Positions 8,285 to 18,229 of a DNA stretch of 64,000 bases are shown in pieces (within the stretch, counting starts at the first letter, position 1; each line of letters starts with the position of its first letter). This stretch comes from Amycolatopsis acididurans (GTDB lineage Bacteria > Actinomycetota > Actinomycetes > Mycobacteriales > Pseudonocardiaceae). The stretch lies in the NCBI RefSeq assembly GCF_012328925.1, contig NZ_JAAXLS010000017.1, forward strand, positions 1 through 64,000, given 5' to 3'. The translations under genes were made by a program, and so were the position numbers. The notes below the pieces were generated by a model, which saw nothing but the letters and a program-made list of their open reading frames with translations, ran no database searches and was not told the DNA's origin.

Positions 8285-8306
8285 GCTTGTGAACAAATTC
8301 ACAAGC
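8285..8306. promoter_or_regulatory. Rex operator 2
   Basis: Nine-base perfect arms around a 4-nt centre, with core TTGTGAACAAATTCACAA, again match TGTGAAC-N3-TTCACA exactly. It ends 20 bp before the nuoA start, in the 5-prime untranslated region. Tandem sites three helical turns apart suggest cooperative binding on one DNA face. Confidence 0.88.
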
Positions 8307-8326
8307 CCCGCGACGGAGCGGAAGGG

Positions 8327-8731
8327 ATGGGTCACGCCGTGTTAGTCGCACAGGCCGCGCCAACGAGCCCGGCGATGTACGTGCCACTGGTTCTGTTGTT
8401 CGTCCTGGCGGCGGCTTTCGCCGTGTTGTCGGTGCTGCTCGGCCCCCTCGTCGGCCCGAGCCGGTACAACAAGGCGAAGCTGCAGGCCTACGAATGTGGC
8501 ATCGAACCGTCGCCGCAGCCGCTGGTGGGCGGCGGCCGGATGCCGGTCGCCTACTACATCACCGCGATGTTGTTCATCCTGTTCGACATCGAAATGGTCT
8601 TCCTCTACCCGTTCGCGGTGAACGCGGACGTGCTCGGCCTGTTCGGCCTGGTGGAGATCGTGCTGTTCATCGCCACGGTCGGCTTCGCCTACGCCTACGT
8701 ATGGCGGCGCGGCGGGCTCGACTGGAACTAG
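8327..8731 (+). CDS. nuoA: NADH-quinone oxidoreductase subunit A
   Basis: A 134-residue membrane subunit of complex I. It has three transmembrane segments (about residues 17-40, 75-97 and 103-125) and the conserved loop KAKLQAYECGIEPSPQP, plus FDIEMVFLYPFA in the second helix. It anchors the membrane arm near the quinone site. The ATG at 8327 has GGAG 8 nt upstream; a GTG at 8339 is a possible alternative. It is the first gene of the nuoA-N operon, downstream of two Rex operators. Confidence 0.97.
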   Translation: MGHAVLVAQAAPTSPAMYVPLVLLFVLAAAFAVLSVLLGPLVGPSRYNKAKLQAYECGIEPSPQPLVGGGRMPVAYYITAMLFILFDIEMVFLYPFAVNADVLGLFGLVEIVLFIATVGFAYAYVWRRGGLDWN

Positions 8732-8740
8732 GGAACTGTC

Positions 8741-9283
8741 ATGGGTCTGGAAGAGAAGCTCCCCAACGGAATCCTGCTGGCCAGCCTCGAAGGTCTGGTC
8801 AACTGGGCACGCAAGAACTCCCTGTGGCCCGCGACCTTCGGGCTCGCGTGCTGCGCGATCGAGATGATGACCACCGGCGGGTCGCGCTACGACATCGCGC
8901 GCTTCGGCATGGAACGGTTCAGCGCGACGCCGCGGCAGGCGGACCTGATGATCGTCGCGGGCCGGGTGACCCAGAAGATGGCGCCGGTGCTGCGGCAGAT
9001 CTACGACCAGATGGCCGAGCCGCGCTGGGTGCTCGCGATGGGCGTGTGCGCTTCCTCGGGCGGCATGTTCAACAACTACGCGGTCGTGCAGGGTGTGGAC
9101 CACATCGTGCCAGTCGACATGTACCTGCCCGGCTGCCCGCCGCGGCCGGAGATGCTGCTCGACGCGATTCTCAAGCTGCACGCCAAGATCCAGGACGAGC
9201 CGATGGGGCCGCGCCGCGCCGCGCTGCGGGCCGGCAAGCGCACCGAACTCGTTGCCTCGTCGATCAAGTACGCGAAGAAGTGA
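8741..9283 (+). CDS. nuoB: NADH-quinone oxidoreductase subunit B
   Basis: A 180-residue peripheral-arm subunit that carries the terminal iron-sulfur cluster N2, the electron donor to menaquinone. The four ligands are visible: the tandem cysteines in [11 protein letters not shown], the Cys in [14 protein letters not shown] and the Cys in [15 protein letters not shown]. Length is normal for actinobacteria. It follows nuoA by 9 nt. Confidence 0.98.
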   Translation: MGLEEKLPNGILLASLEGLVNWARKNSLWPATFGLACCAIEMMTTGGSRYDIARFGMERFSATPRQADLMIVAGRVTQKMAPVLRQIYDQMAEPRWVLAMGVCASSGGMFNNYAVVQGVDHIVPVDMYLPGCPPRPEMLLDAILKLHAKIQDEPMGPRRAALRAGKRTELVASSIKYAKK

Positions 9284-9289
9284 TCCGCG

Positions 9290-10042
9290 ATGCCTGAACA
9301 GAAACCGGAGACCGGCGGCGAGCAGTCCAGCGCCGAACGGGCGGAGACGGGGCTGGAGCCCACCGGGGTCCGCCCGGCGCAGCCGGTCGTCGCCGGCCGC
9401 GCGCGCAAGGGCATGTTCGGTGTCCACGACAGTGGCGACACCTCGGGTTACGGCGGGCTGCGGCTGCCCGCCTACACGCCGCCGCCCGCGGAGCGCCCGT
9501 TCGGCGGCTGGTTCGACGAGTTCGCCGACCAGTTCTTCGCCGCGCTCGCCGAGCACGACATTCCCGCGGAGTCGGTGCTGCAGATCACCGTCGACCGCGG
9601 CGAAATCACCTTGTACGTCGAGAAATCGCGCCTGGTGGAGATGTGCCGCATCCTGCGCGACGACGCCGGGCTGCGCTTCGAACTGTGCAGTTCGGTGTCC
9701 GGTGTGGACTACGGCCCCGAGGTGCCGCAGCGGCTGCACTCGGTGTACCACCTGACCTCGATGACCTATCGGCGGCGCATCCGGCTCGAGGTCACCCTCG
9801 ATATCGAGGACCCGCATCTGCCGTCCATTGTGGAGGTTTACCCGACCGCCGACTGGCAGGAGCGGGAGACCTATGACATGTTCGGCATCGTCTACGACGG
9901 GCACCCGGCGCTGACCAGGATTCTGATGCCGGACGACTGGGACGGTTTCCCCCAGCGCAAGGACTACCCGCTCGGCGGGATTCCGGTGGAGTACAAGGGC
10001 GCGGAGATCCCGCCGCCCGATCAGCGGAGGTCGTACTCATGA
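9290..10042 (+). CDS. nuoC: NADH-quinone oxidoreductase subunit C
   Basis: A 250-residue peripheral-arm subunit (30-kDa subunit family) with the signature [17 protein letters not shown] and the C-terminal [14 protein letters not shown]. About the first 60 residues are a polar, Gln/Glu/Gly-rich extension common in actinobacterial NuoC. It is separate from nuoD, not fused as in enterics. Its stop overlaps the nuoD start as ATGA, implying translational coupling. Confidence 0.97.
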   Translation: MPEQKPETGGEQSSAERAETGLEPTGVRPAQPVVAGRARKGMFGVHDSGDTSGYGGLRLPAYTPPPAERPFGGWFDEFADQFFAALAEHDIPAESVLQITVDRGEITLYVEKSRLVEMCRILRDDAGLRFELCSSVSGVDYGPEVPQRLHSVYHLTSMTYRRRIRLEVTLDIEDPHLPSIVEVYPTADWQERETYDMFGIVYDGHPALTRILMPDDWDGFPQRKDYPLGGIPVEYKGAEIPPPDQRRSYS

Positions 10043-11415
10043 CCAACACCGAACGACTGTCCGACGTCACGACCGGCACCGACACCACGCCCGAGGGTGC
10101 GAGCAGCACCGAGTACGCGGAGTCACGCGAGACCACCGAGGGCCGCGTGTACAACGTCAGTGGCGGGGACTGGGACGACGTCCTCTCCGACGCCGTGCAC
10201 GACGAGCGCATGGTCATCAACATGGGTCCGCAGCACCCGTCCACGCACGGCGTGCTCAGGCTCGTGCTGGAGCTGGAAGGCGAGACCGTCACGCAGCTGC
10301 GATCGGTCATCGGTTACCTGCACACCGGCATCGAGAAGAACACCGAATACCGCACGTGGACCCAGGGCGTCACGTTCGTGACGCGGATGGACTACCTGTC
10401 CCCGCTGTTCAACGAGCTGGGCTACTGCCTCGCGGTGGAGAAGCTGCTGCAGGTCGAGGTGCCCAAGCGGGCGCAGCTGATCCGGGTGCTGCTGTGCGAG
10501 ATCAACCGGATCGGCTCGCACCTGGTCTACATCGCGACCGGCGGCATGGAACTCGGCGCCACCACCGCGATGACGCTCGGTTTCCGCGAGCGCGAGGAAG
10601 TGCTGCACCTGCTGGAGTTCCTCACCGGGCTGCGGATGAACCACGCGTTCATCCGGCCCGGCGGGGTCGCGCAGGACCTCCCGACCGACGCGAAGCAGAA
10701 GATCAGCGAGTTCATCAAGGTGATGGACAAGCGGCTTCCCTTGTACGACAAGCTGTTCACCGGCCAGCCGATCTGGCGCAACCGGCTCAAGGGCGTCGGC
10801 TACCTGCCCATCGACGCCTGCCTCGCGCTCGGCGTCACCGGTCCGGTGCTGCGTTCGGCGGGGCTGCCATGGGACCTGCGCAAGGTCGAGCCGTACTCCT
10901 CCTACGACGAGTTCGAGTTCGACGTCCCGACCTCGACCGACGCCGACTGCTGGGGGCGTTACCTCTGCCGCGTCGAGGAAATGCACCAGTCGCTGCGGAT
11001 CATCAAGCAGGCCCTCAAGCGGCTCGACGAGCCGGGCCCGGTCATGGTGGAGGACAAGAAGATCGCGTGGCCCGCGCAGCTGTCGATCTCCAGCGACGGC
11101 ATGGGCAACTCGCTCGAGCACGTCCGCAAGATCATGGGCCAGTCGATGGAATCGCTGATCCACCACTTCAAGCTGGTCACCGAGGGCTTCAAGGTGCCGC
11201 CGGGCCAGGTGTACGCGCCGGTCGAGTCGCCGCGCGGGGAGCTGGGCTTCCACGTCGTGTCCGACGGCGGCACCCGGCCGATGCGGGTGCACGTGCGCGA
11301 ACCCAGTTTCGTGAACCTGCAGTCGATGCCCGCGATGTCCGAGGGCGGGCTCGTGGCGGACGTGATCGCCGCGGTCGCCTCGATCGACCCCGTGATGGGT
11401 GGAGTTGACCGTTGA
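10039..11415 (+). CDS. nuoD: NADH-quinone oxidoreductase subunit D
   Basis: A 458-residue 49-kDa-type subunit that forms the quinone pocket with NuoB. Signatures are [43 protein letters not shown] and the C-terminal [22 protein letters not shown]. There is an extra N-terminal acidic segment of about 55 residues. Coupled to nuoC by an ATGA overlap and to nuoE by a TTGA overlap. Confidence 0.98.
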   Translation: MTNTERLSDVTTGTDTTPEGASSTEYAESRETTEGRVYNVSGGDWDDVLSDAVHDERMVINMGPQHPSTHGVLRLVLELEGETVTQLRSVIGYLHTGIEKNTEYRTWTQGVTFVTRMDYLSPLFNELGYCLAVEKLLQVEVPKRAQLIRVLLCEINRIGSHLVYIATGGMELGATTAMTLGFREREEVLHLLEFLTGLRMNHAFIRPGGVAQDLPTDAKQKISEFIKVMDKRLPLYDKLFTGQPIWRNRLKGVGYLPIDACLALGVTGPVLRSAGLPWDLRKVEPYSSYDEFEFDVPTSTDADCWGRYLCRVEEMHQSLRIIKQALKRLDEPGPVMVEDKKIAWPAQLSISSDGMGNSLEHVRKIMGQSMESLIHHFKLVTEGFKVPPGQVYAPVESPRGELGFHVVSDGGTRPMRVHVREPSFVNLQSMPAMSEGGLVADVIAAVASIDPVMGGVDR

Positions 11416-12137
11416 GTACAGAGTCACAAGTTCAGTTGTTCGACGAGGACGTCGTCGCGAAGGCGCAGGAACTGATCGCCCGGTATCCGCAGTCGCGGTC
11501 GGCGCTGCTGCCGATGCTGCACCTCGTGCAGTCCGTGCAGGGTTACGTGAGTCAGGAGGGCGTCGACTTCTGCGCCCGCCAGCTCGACCTGTCCGAGGCC
11601 GAGGTCGGCGCCGTCGTCACGTTCTACACGATGTACAAGCGGCGTCCGTGCGGTGAGCACCTCGTCAGCGTCTGCACCAACACGTTGTGCGCGGCGCTCG
11701 GCGGGGACGCGATCTACAAGAAGCTGTCCGAGCATCTCGGCGTCGGGCACGAGGAGGTCGCCGGCGAGCCGGGCGAGCAGGGCTCGATCATGCTCGAGCA
11801 CGCCGAATGCCTGGCGGCCTGCGATCTCGCGCCGGTGCTGCAGGTCAACTACGAGTACTACGACCGCCAGACGACCGAGTCCGCGGTCGAGCTGGTGGAT
11901 GCGTTGCGGCGCGGGGAAAAACCCGCACCCACGCGTGGTGCGCCGCTGACCGACTTCAAGGGCGCCGAGCGGCAGCTGGCCGGGTTCTTCCCGGAGGACG
12001 AGCAGATCTACAGGTCCGAAGTAGACGGTCCGTCGCAGGCGGTCGAGACGTTGCGTGGTGCGCAGCTCGCGGCCGAGCGTGGCTGGACGGCGCCGGTCGC
12101 CGAGGACGCGCCGCTGCCGGAGGTGGAGAAGAAATGA
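11412..12137 (+). CDS. nuoE: NADH-quinone oxidoreductase subunit E
   Basis: A 241-residue 24-kDa-type subunit that binds the [2Fe-2S] cluster N1a. The thioredoxin-like domain carries two ligands in [11 protein letters not shown] and two in [13 protein letters not shown]. The preferred start is the unusual TTG at 11412, since TTGA overlaps the nuoD stop and gives the typical N-terminus. The C-terminal 70 residues extend beyond the domain, as in other actinobacteria. ATGA overlap with nuoF. Confidence 0.96.
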   Translation: MSTESQVQLFDEDVVAKAQELIARYPQSRSALLPMLHLVQSVQGYVSQEGVDFCARQLDLSEAEVGAVVTFYTMYKRRPCGEHLVSVCTNTLCAALGGDAIYKKLSEHLGVGHEEVAGEPGEQGSIMLEHAECLAACDLAPVLQVNYEYYDRQTTESAVELVDALRRGEKPAPTRGAPLTDFKGAERQLAGFFPEDEQIYRSEVDGPSQAVETLRGAQLAAERGWTAPVAEDAPLPEVEKK

Positions 12138-13414
12138 GCGATCCGCTGACCCCAGTGCTCACCAAGCGCTGGCTTTCGCCGAACTCGTGGCGGCTGTCGG
12201 TGTACGAGCAGCTCGAGGGCTACCAGGGGCTGCGCAAGGCGCTGCGCGGCACGCCGGAGCAGCTCGTCCAGCTGGTCAAGGACGCCGGACTGCGCGGCCG
12301 CGGCGGCGCGGGTTTCCCGACCGGGCTCAAGTGGTCGTTCATGCCGCCCAACGAGGACAAGCCTCATTATTTGGTCATCAACGCGGACGAGGGCGAACCG
12401 GGTACCTGCAAGGACATTCCGCTGATGATGGCGGACCCGCATTCGCTGATCGAGGGCTGCGTCATCGCCTCGTACGCGATGCGCTCGCACCACTGCTTCA
12501 TCTACGTGCGCGGCGAGGCGCTGCACTGCATCCGCCGGCTGAACTCGGCGGTGCGCGAGGCCTACGACGCGGGTTACCTCGGCAAGAACATCCTGGATTC
12601 GGGTTTCGACCTCGACATCACCGTGCACGCGGGCGCGGGTGCCTACATCTGCGGTGAGGAGACGGCGCTGCTCGACTCGCTCGAAGGGCGCCGCGGCCAG
12701 CCCCGGCTGAAGCCGCCGTTCCCCGCCGCCGCCGGCCTGTACGCCGCGCCGACCACGGTCAACAACGTGGAGAGCATCGCGTCGGTGCCCTACATCGTGC
12801 TCGGCGGTTCCGACTGGTTCCGCCAGATGGGCCGGGAGAAGTCGCCGGGCCCGAAGATCTACTCGATCTCCGGGCACGTCGAGCGGCCGGGTCAGTACGA
12901 GGCCCCGCTCGGCACGACGCTGCGCGAGTTGCTGGAGCTGTGCGGCGGCATGAAGGACGGCATACCGCTGAAGTTCTGGACGCCGGGCGGCTCGTCCACG
13001 CCGATGTTCACCGCGGACCATCTCGACATCCCGCTCGACTTCGAGGGCGCGGCCGAGGCGGGCTCGATGCTCGGCACCACCGCGGTCCAGGTCTTCAACG
13101 AGACGGTCTCCGTGCCGTGGGCGGTGATGAAGTGGACCAAGTTCTACGAGCACGAGTCCTGCGGCAAGTGCACGCCGTGCCGGGAGGGCACGTACTGGCT
13201 CGCACAGATCCTGGAGCGGATGGTCGACGGCCGGGGCACCGAGGAGGACATCGACACGCTGCTCGATGTGTGCGACAACATCCTGGGCCGGGCGTTCTGC
13301 GCGCTCGGTGACGGTGCGGTCAGCCCGATCACCAGCGGCATCCAGTACTTCCGGGACGAGTTCCTGGCCTTGTGCGAGAGCAACAAGCGCGAGTTGGTGG
13401 GAGCGCAGTCATGA
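12134..13414 (+). CDS. nuoF: NADH-quinone oxidoreductase subunit F
   Basis: A 426-residue 51-kDa-type subunit that oxidises NADH and holds FMN and cluster N3. [16 protein letters not shown] is the NADH/FMN loop, [13 protein letters not shown] and [19 protein letters not shown] complete the flavin site, and [13 protein letters not shown] with the later [14 protein letters not shown] supplies the [4Fe-4S] ligands. The ATG at 12134 overlaps the nuoE stop, and the stop overlaps the nuoG start. Confidence 0.98.
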   Translation: MSDPLTPVLTKRWLSPNSWRLSVYEQLEGYQGLRKALRGTPEQLVQLVKDAGLRGRGGAGFPTGLKWSFMPPNEDKPHYLVINADEGEPGTCKDIPLMMADPHSLIEGCVIASYAMRSHHCFIYVRGEALHCIRRLNSAVREAYDAGYLGKNILDSGFDLDITVHAGAGAYICGEETALLDSLEGRRGQPRLKPPFPAAAGLYAAPTTVNNVESIASVPYIVLGGSDWFRQMGREKSPGPKIYSISGHVERPGQYEAPLGTTLRELLELCGGMKDGIPLKFWTPGGSSTPMFTADHLDIPLDFEGAAEAGSMLGTTAVQVFNETVSVPWAVMKWTKFYEHESCGKCTPCREGTYWLAQILERMVDGRGTEEDIDTLLDVCDNILGRAFCALGDGAVSPITSGIQYFRDEFLALCESNKRELVGAQS

Positions 13415-15936
13415 CGATGGCGCCTGAAGAGCCCAAGGTCGAGGTCCCCGAGGGCCACGTGAAGCTCACGATCGACGGCGAGGAGGTCATCGCGCCGAAG
13501 GGCGAGCTGCTGATTCGCACCGCGGAACGCCTCGGCACGGTGATCCCGCGGTTCTGCGATCACCCGCTGCTCGACCCGGCAGGTGCGTGCCGGCAGTGCC
13601 TCGTCGAGGTCGAGATGGGCGGGCGGCCGATGCCGAAACCGCAGGCCTCGTGCACGATGACGGTCGCCGACGGGATGGTCGTCAAGACGCAGCTCACGTC
13701 GCCGGTCGCGGACAAGGCGCAGCAGGGTGTGATGGAGCTGCTGCTCATCAACCATCCGCTGGACTGCCCCATCTGCGACAAGGGCGGCGAATGCCCGCTG
13801 CAGAACCAGGCGATGGCACACGGCCGTGCGGATTCCCGGTTCGTCGACACGAAGCGGACCTTCCCGAAGCCGCTGCCGATCTCCACGCAGGTGCTGCTCG
13901 ACCGCGAGCGGTGCGTGCTGTGCCAGCGGTGTACGCGGTTCTCCGCGCAGATCGCCGGTGACCCGTTCATCGACCTGCTGGAGCGGGGTTGGCATCAGCA
14001 GATCGGGACTGCGGAGACGGCGGATGTGATCGGAGGCGCCGCACGAAGCCGCCGCGACGCAGGAGCGGGGGCGCAGGAGGACCGACTGGGTGCGGGTGCC
14101 CCGCAAGATGCCGACATGGCCTCGAAGACGTCTTCGGGCAAGCCGTTCGAGTCCTACTTCTCCGGCAACACGATCCAGATCTGCCCGGTCGGCGCGCTGA
14201 CCTCGGCGCAGTACCGGTTTCGCTCCCGTCCGTTCGATCTGGTGTCCTCGCCGAGCGTGTGCGAGCACTGCTCGTCGGGCTGCGCCGAGCGCACGGATTT
14301 CCGGCGCGGCAAGGTGATGCGCAAGCTCGCGGGCAACGACCCGGACGTCAACGAGGAATGGATCTGCGACAAGGGGCGCTTCGCGTTCCGGTACGCCCAG
14401 GCCGAGGACCGGATCCGGCGCCCGCTCGTCCGCTCCGAGTCGGGCGAGCTGGAGGAGTCGTCCTGGACCGAGGCGCTGCGCGTCGCGGCGGCCGGGCTGG
14501 CCGCGGCTCGTGACAACGGCGGCGTCGGCGTTCTCGCGGGCGGGCGGCTGACGACGGAGGACGCGTACGCGTACGCGAAGTTCGCGCGGGTCGCCCTGCA
14601 CACCAACGACATCGACTTCCGGGCGCGGGCGCATTCGGACGAGGAGCTGTCGTTCCTCGCCTCGCGGGTGGTCGGTGTGGGCCCGGAGGACGGCGTGACG
14701 TTCGCGGCGCTGGAGCACGCTCCGACGGTGCTGTGCGTGGCGTTCGAGCCCGAGGACGAGGCGCCGATCGTGTTCCTGCGGCTGCGCAAGGCGGCTCGCA
14801 AGCGCGGCACCAAGGTCGTCCACTTGGGACAGTGGACGACGACGTCGGTGCGCAAGACCTTCGGTGAGCTGCTGGCTTGCGCGCCCGGTGGTGAACCGGC
14901 GGCGCTGGCCGGGCTCGCGCAGCACGCGGGCGACCTGCACGCCGCGTTGTCGGCCGAGGGCGCGGTGATCCTGGTCGGCGAGCGTGCGGCCGAGGTGCCC
15001 GGCCTGTTCTCGGCGGTGGACGCGTTGTCCGCGCAAACCGGCGCCCGGGTCGCGTGGATTTCGCGCCGCGCCGGTGAGCGGGGCGCGCTGGAGGCCGGTG
15101 CGGCGCCGGCGCTGCTGCCCGGTGGCCGCCCGGTGGCCGACGCCGCCGCCCGCGCGGAGATCGAAAAGGCTTGGGGCGTCTCGATTCCCGCCACCCCGGG
15201 CCGCGACACCGCGGGGATCGTCACCGCACTGGCGAACGGTTGGCTGTCCGGCGCGGTGGTCGGCGGTGTCGACCCGCTCGACCTGCCGGACCCCGCACTC
15301 GCTGTGGAGGCGCTGAAGAAGGCGTCGTTCGTGGTGAGTCTAGAACTGCGGCCGAGCGCGGTCACCGAGCACGCCGACGTGGTGCTGCCGATCGCGCCGG
15401 ACGTCGAGAAGGCGGGCAGCTACGTCAACTGGGAAGGCCGTCGCCGCGAGTTCGACACGACGATCGAGAACACCGGGGCCCTCTCGGACTGCCGGGTGCT
15501 CGACACGCTCGCCGTCGAGATGGACGCGGACCTGTTCACCCAGACTCCGGCCGCGGCCTACGGCGAGTTGTCCCGGCTGGGCACCGCCTCGGCGCGGGCG
15601 TCCTTCACGGCGGTTCCGGCGGGTTCGGTGAACGGCGAAACGCGGCTGTCGACCTGGCGGCAACTGCTGGACAAGGGGTCGCTGCAGGTCGACGAGCCGC
15701 ACCTGGCCGGCACCGCGCGCAAGGTCGTCGCGCGAGTGTCGCCGGGGATGGCGGAGAAACTCGGCGAGACGGTGACGGTGTCGACCGACCGGGGCGCGAT
15801 CACGGTGCCCGTCGAGGCGGCCGACTTACCCGAAGGAGTGGTCTGGCTCCCGGCGAACTCGGACGGCTCGACCGTCCGCGCCACACTCGGGGCCGGGCAC
15901 GGGGCTGTGGTGTCGATCCGCGGAGGTGCGGAATGA
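13411..15936 (+). CDS. nuoG: NADH-quinone oxidoreductase subunit G with an internal insertion
   Basis: An 841-residue 75-kDa-type subunit. The [2Fe-2S] ligands lie at about C49, C60, C63 and C81, cluster N5 in [15 protein letters not shown] (H115, C119, C122, C128), and cluster N4 in CVLCQRC plus ICPVGAL. The fourth cluster motif is CEHCSSGC, and the rest is a molybdopterin-oxidoreductase-like fold. Residues about 198-243 form an Ala/Gly/Arg-rich stretch. Related proteins have only about a dozen residues between the ERG and FESYFSGN segments, so roughly 40 residues look inserted in frame. All ligands are retained, so the subunit is probably functional. Confidence 0.96.
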   Translation: MTMAPEEPKVEVPEGHVKLTIDGEEVIAPKGELLIRTAERLGTVIPRFCDHPLLDPAGACRQCLVEVEMGGRPMPKPQASCTMTVADGMVVKTQLTSPVADKAQQGVMELLLINHPLDCPICDKGGECPLQNQAMAHGRADSRFVDTKRTFPKPLPISTQVLLDRERCVLCQRCTRFSAQIAGDPFIDLLERGWHQQIGTAETADVIGGAARSRRDAGAGAQEDRLGAGAPQDADMASKTSSGKPFESYFSGNTIQICPVGALTSAQYRFRSRPFDLVSSPSVCEHCSSGCAERTDFRRGKVMRKLAGNDPDVNEEWICDKGRFAFRYAQAEDRIRRPLVRSESGELEESSWTEALRVAAAGLAAARDNGGVGVLAGGRLTTEDAYAYAKFARVALHTNDIDFRARAHSDEELSFLASRVVGVGPEDGVTFAALEHAPTVLCVAFEPEDEAPIVFLRLRKAARKRGTKVVHLGQWTTTSVRKTFGELLACAPGGEPAALAGLAQHAGDLHAALSAEGAVILVGERAAEVPGLFSAVDALSAQTGARVAWISRRAGERGALEAGAAPALLPGGRPVADAAARAEIEKAWGVSIPATPGRDTAGIVTALANGWLSGAVVGGVDPLDLPDPALAVEALKKASFVVSLELRPSAVTEHADVVLPIAPDVEKAGSYVNWEGRRREFDTTIENTGALSDCRVLDTLAVEMDADLFTQTPAAAYGELSRLGTASARASFTAVPAGSVNGETRLSTWRQLLDKGSLQVDEPHLAGTARKVVARVSPGMAEKLGETVTVSTDRGAITVPVEAADLPEGVVWLPANSDGSTVRATLGAGHGAVVSIRGGAE

Positions 15937-16097
15937 CTGGGTTCTCGATGGGTGTGCCGCCCGCGTCGAGCGGTGCCGTGGCGCGCGGGTCGCGGATTCC
16001 CGGCGGCCCGGCGCGAAGCGGTGCCGGGCGGAGCAGTGCGGGCGCCCGGCCGCTGGTCGTGGCGGCTACGCAGGTCGGGCATGGAGGTGCGCGATGA
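15933..16097 (+). CDS. small ORF between nuoG and nuoH (54 residues)
   Basis: In most nuo operons nuoG runs straight into nuoH. Here a 54-codon frame starts at an ATG overlapping the nuoG stop (ATGA at 15933) and ends with a TGA overlapped by the nuoH ATG (16094). The product begins [14 protein letters not shown] and is Ala/Gly/Arg/Ser-rich with no recognisable domain or membrane segment. Third-position GC is about 78 percent by hand count, lower than the neighbours. It may be a translated relay peptide that keeps nuoG-nuoH coupling across an insertion, or simply an inserted sequence. Confidence 0.4.
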   Translation: MTGFSMGVPPASSGAVARGSRIPGGPARSGAGRSSAGARPLVVAATQVGHGGAR

Positions 16098-17413
16098 TCC
16101 CGTTGCTGGCACAGGCACCGGAGCCGATGACCAGGGCCGAGCTGCTGGCCGACGACCCCTGGTGGCTGATCCTGATCAAGGCCGTCGTGATCCTGCTCAT
16201 CGGGCCGATCCTGACGATCTTCCTGATCGTGTGGGAGCGCAAGGCGGTCGGCCGGATGCAGAACCGGCCCGGGCCCAACCGCGTCGGGCCCGGCGGTTAC
16301 CTGCAGTCGCTCGCCGACGCGTTGAAGCTGCCGTTCAAGGAACAGATCATTCCCGACACCGCGGACCGGAAGGTGTACTTCCTGGCGCCGGTGATCGCGG
16401 TGGTGCCGTCGCTGATCGCGCTGGCGGCGATCCCGTTCGGTCCGGAGGTGTCGATCTTCGGGCACCGCACGGTGCTGCAGCTGGTCGATCTGCCGGTCGG
16501 GGTGCTGGTGATCCTGGCCTGCTCGTCGGTGGGTGTGTACGGGATCGTGCTGGCGGGCTGGTCCTCCGGCTCGCCGTACCCGCTGCTCGGCGGGCTCCGG
16601 TCGGCGGCGCAGGTGATCTCCTACGAGATCGCGATGGGGTTGTCGATCGTGGCGGTGGTGCTGTACGCGCAGTCACTGTCCACAGGGGACATCGTCAACG
16701 CGCAGGCGCACGGCTGGTACTTCTACCTGCTGCTGCCGAGTTTCGTGATCTATTTGATCTCCATGGTCGGTGAGACCAACCGCGCCCCGTTCGACCTGCC
16801 GGAGGCGGAGTCGGAGCTGGTCGGCGGCTTCCACACCGAGTACTCGTCGATGAAGTTCGCGATGTTCTTCCTCGCCGAGTACGTCAACATGGTGATCGTC
16901 TCGGCGTTCTGCACGACGTTGTTCCTCGGCGGCTGGATGTTCCCGTTCGTCGGCCTCGACTCGCCGCTGAACAAGGGCTGGCTGCCGATCATCTGGTTCG
17001 GCATCAAGCTGTTCGCCCTGCTGTTCGGCTTCATCTGGCTGCGCGGCACGCTGCCGCGGTTCCGTTACGACCAGTTCATGAAGCTGGGCTGGAAGATCCT
17101 GGTCCCGGCGAACCTCGTGTGGATCGTGGTCGTGTCGGCGATCCGCGCCATCCGCAACAGCGGCGGGCTGACGACGGCGCAGATCCTGATCGGCGGCGCC
17201 GTGGTCATCGTCGTGGCGATCGCGATCGCGTTGCTGGTGCCGGAGAAGCGGGTGCCGGAGGAAGACGTCGTGCCGATCACCGGCGGCGGGTATCCGTTGC
17301 CGCCGCTGGATCTGAAGGTGCCGCAGGTGCCGGACCGCACGAAGAAGAAGCGTCGCCGGGCCGTGCGGTCCGGCGAACCTGCCCAGGTAGGGAGTTCCGA
17401 TGGGAATGTTTGA
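16094..17413 (+). CDS. nuoH: NADH-quinone oxidoreductase subunit H
   Basis: A 439-residue membrane subunit with about eight transmembrane helices at the quinone-channel junction. Signatures are [21 protein letters not shown], the cytoplasmic loop [20 protein letters not shown] and [20 protein letters not shown]. It has a C-terminal basic extension of about 50 residues. The ATG at 16094 is the start that matches the family. The last 14 nt overlap nuoI. Confidence 0.97.
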   Translation: MIPLLAQAPEPMTRAELLADDPWWLILIKAVVILLIGPILTIFLIVWERKAVGRMQNRPGPNRVGPGGYLQSLADALKLPFKEQIIPDTADRKVYFLAPVIAVVPSLIALAAIPFGPEVSIFGHRTVLQLVDLPVGVLVILACSSVGVYGIVLAGWSSGSPYPLLGGLRSAAQVISYEIAMGLSIVAVVLYAQSLSTGDIVNAQAHGWYFYLLLPSFVIYLISMVGETNRAPFDLPEAESELVGGFHTEYSSMKFAMFFLAEYVNMVIVSAFCTTLFLGGWMFPFVGLDSPLNKGWLPIIWFGIKLFALLFGFIWLRGTLPRFRYDQFMKLGWKILVPANLVWIVVVSAIRAIRNSGGLTTAQILIGGAVVIVVAIAIALLVPEKRVPEEDVVPITGGGYPLPPLDLKVPQVPDRTKKKRRRAVRSGEPAQVGSSDGNV

Positions 17414-17966
17414 TCCCCTCAAGGGTTTCGGGGTCACCTTCTCGATGATGTTCAAGAAGGTGGCGACGGAGGAGTATCCGGAGATCGGCGCCCCCGCGGC
17501 GCCGCGCTACCACGGCCGGCACCAGCTGAACCGGCATCCGGACGGTCTGGAGAAGTGCGTCGGGTGTGAGCTGTGCGCGTGGGCGTGCCCCGCGGACGCG
17601 ATCTTCGTCGAGGGCGGCGACAACACCGAGGAAGCGCGCTACTCGCCGGGTGAGCGGTACGGCAAGGACTACCAGATCAACTACCTGCGCTGCATCGGCT
17701 GCGGCCTGTGCATCGAGGCCTGCCCGACCCGCTCCCTGACTATGATCAACTTCTACGAAATCGCCGACGACGACCGCCAGCGGCTGATTTACACGAAGGA
17801 AGATCTGCTGGCGCCGCTGCTGCCGGGCATGGAACAACCACCCCACCCGATGCGCCTCGGCGACGACGAGCAGGACTACTACGTCAACGGCCCGGAGCTG
17901 GCGCGCGGCCGGGGAGTCCCGGCCGGGGAAACGGTGGAAACCACCCACGAGCAGGTGATCTCATGA
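17400..17966 (+). CDS. nuoI: NADH-quinone oxidoreductase subunit I
   Basis: A 188-residue ferredoxin-like subunit with two [4Fe-4S] clusters (N6a and N6b). The two motifs are [16 protein letters not shown] and [16 protein letters not shown], separated by about 40 residues. The ATG at 17400 lies inside the nuoH end. The C-terminal tail is acidic. The stop overlaps the ATG of the small ORF that separates it from nuoJ. Confidence 0.98.
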   Translation: MGMFDPLKGFGVTFSMMFKKVATEEYPEIGAPAAPRYHGRHQLNRHPDGLEKCVGCELCAWACPADAIFVEGGDNTEEARYSPGERYGKDYQINYLRCIGCGLCIEACPTRSLTMINFYEIADDDRQRLIYTKEDLLAPLLPGMEQPPHPMRLGDDEQDYYVNGPELARGRGVPAGETVETTHEQVIS

Positions 17967-18229
17967 TGGGCCGCGCATTCCCGGCGCCGACCGGTGAGCA
18001 GTGCCGTGGCGTGACCGCGCATGGGCGCGGCGGCGTGGCCTCACACGTGCGCCTTGGCGAGTCCACGGGCGCGGACTGCGGCGTGACCTCCCGCGCGGGC
18101 CGTGCCGAGACTTCGCGCGCGAGCGGCGGCGTGACCTCGCAGGGGCGCCGTGCCGAGACTTCGCGCGCGGGTGACGCCGAGCGCTGGTCCGCGCGACGTG
18201 TCGTGATCCGTGCGGGGGTGACTCGATGA
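17963..18229 (+). CDS. small repeat-containing ORF between nuoI and nuoJ (88 residues)
   Basis: An 88-codon frame fills the nuoI-nuoJ gap. It starts with ATGATG overlapping the nuoI stop and ends in a TGA overlapped by the ATGATG of nuoJ. The product is Arg/Gly/Ala/Ser/Thr-rich and contains two copies of a 16-residue repeat of the form GVTSxxxRAETSRAxx. There is no signal peptide or membrane segment. Third-position GC is roughly 80 percent by hand count. The same double-overlap design occurs between nuoG and nuoH. Either it is a translated linker preserving coupling, or a repeat expansion that happens to be open. Confidence 0.4.
   Translation: MMGRAFPAPTGEQCRGVTAHGRGGVASHVRLGESTGADCGVTSRAGRAETSRASGGVTSQGRRAETSRAGDAERWSARRVVIRAGVTR
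18008..18172. repeat. 24/48-bp degenerate tandem repeats in the nuoI-nuoJ gap
   Basis: Two 45-bp stretches, 18080-18124 and 18128-18172, are nearly identical at a 48-bp offset, sharing cgtgccgagacttcgcgcgc. Partial copies beginning ggcgtg occur near 18008 and 18032, giving a 24-bp basic period. Read on the minus strand, the core ctcgcgcgcgaagtctcgg resembles the 22-bp array unit at 879-1340. The 48-bp period keeps the reading frame. Confidence 0.8.

Noticed and set aside
12008-13153. Long antisense frames opposite the nuo, kor and exopolysaccharide genes
   Set aside because: They are expected in high-GC DNA, encode Arg/His/Gln-rich low-complexity products and have no recognisable domains, whereas the opposite strand encodes conserved enzymes.
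14006-14139. Intein or mobile intron in nuoG
   Set aside because: The insertion is only about 40 codons, has no splicing-block motifs and contains no nuclease domain.
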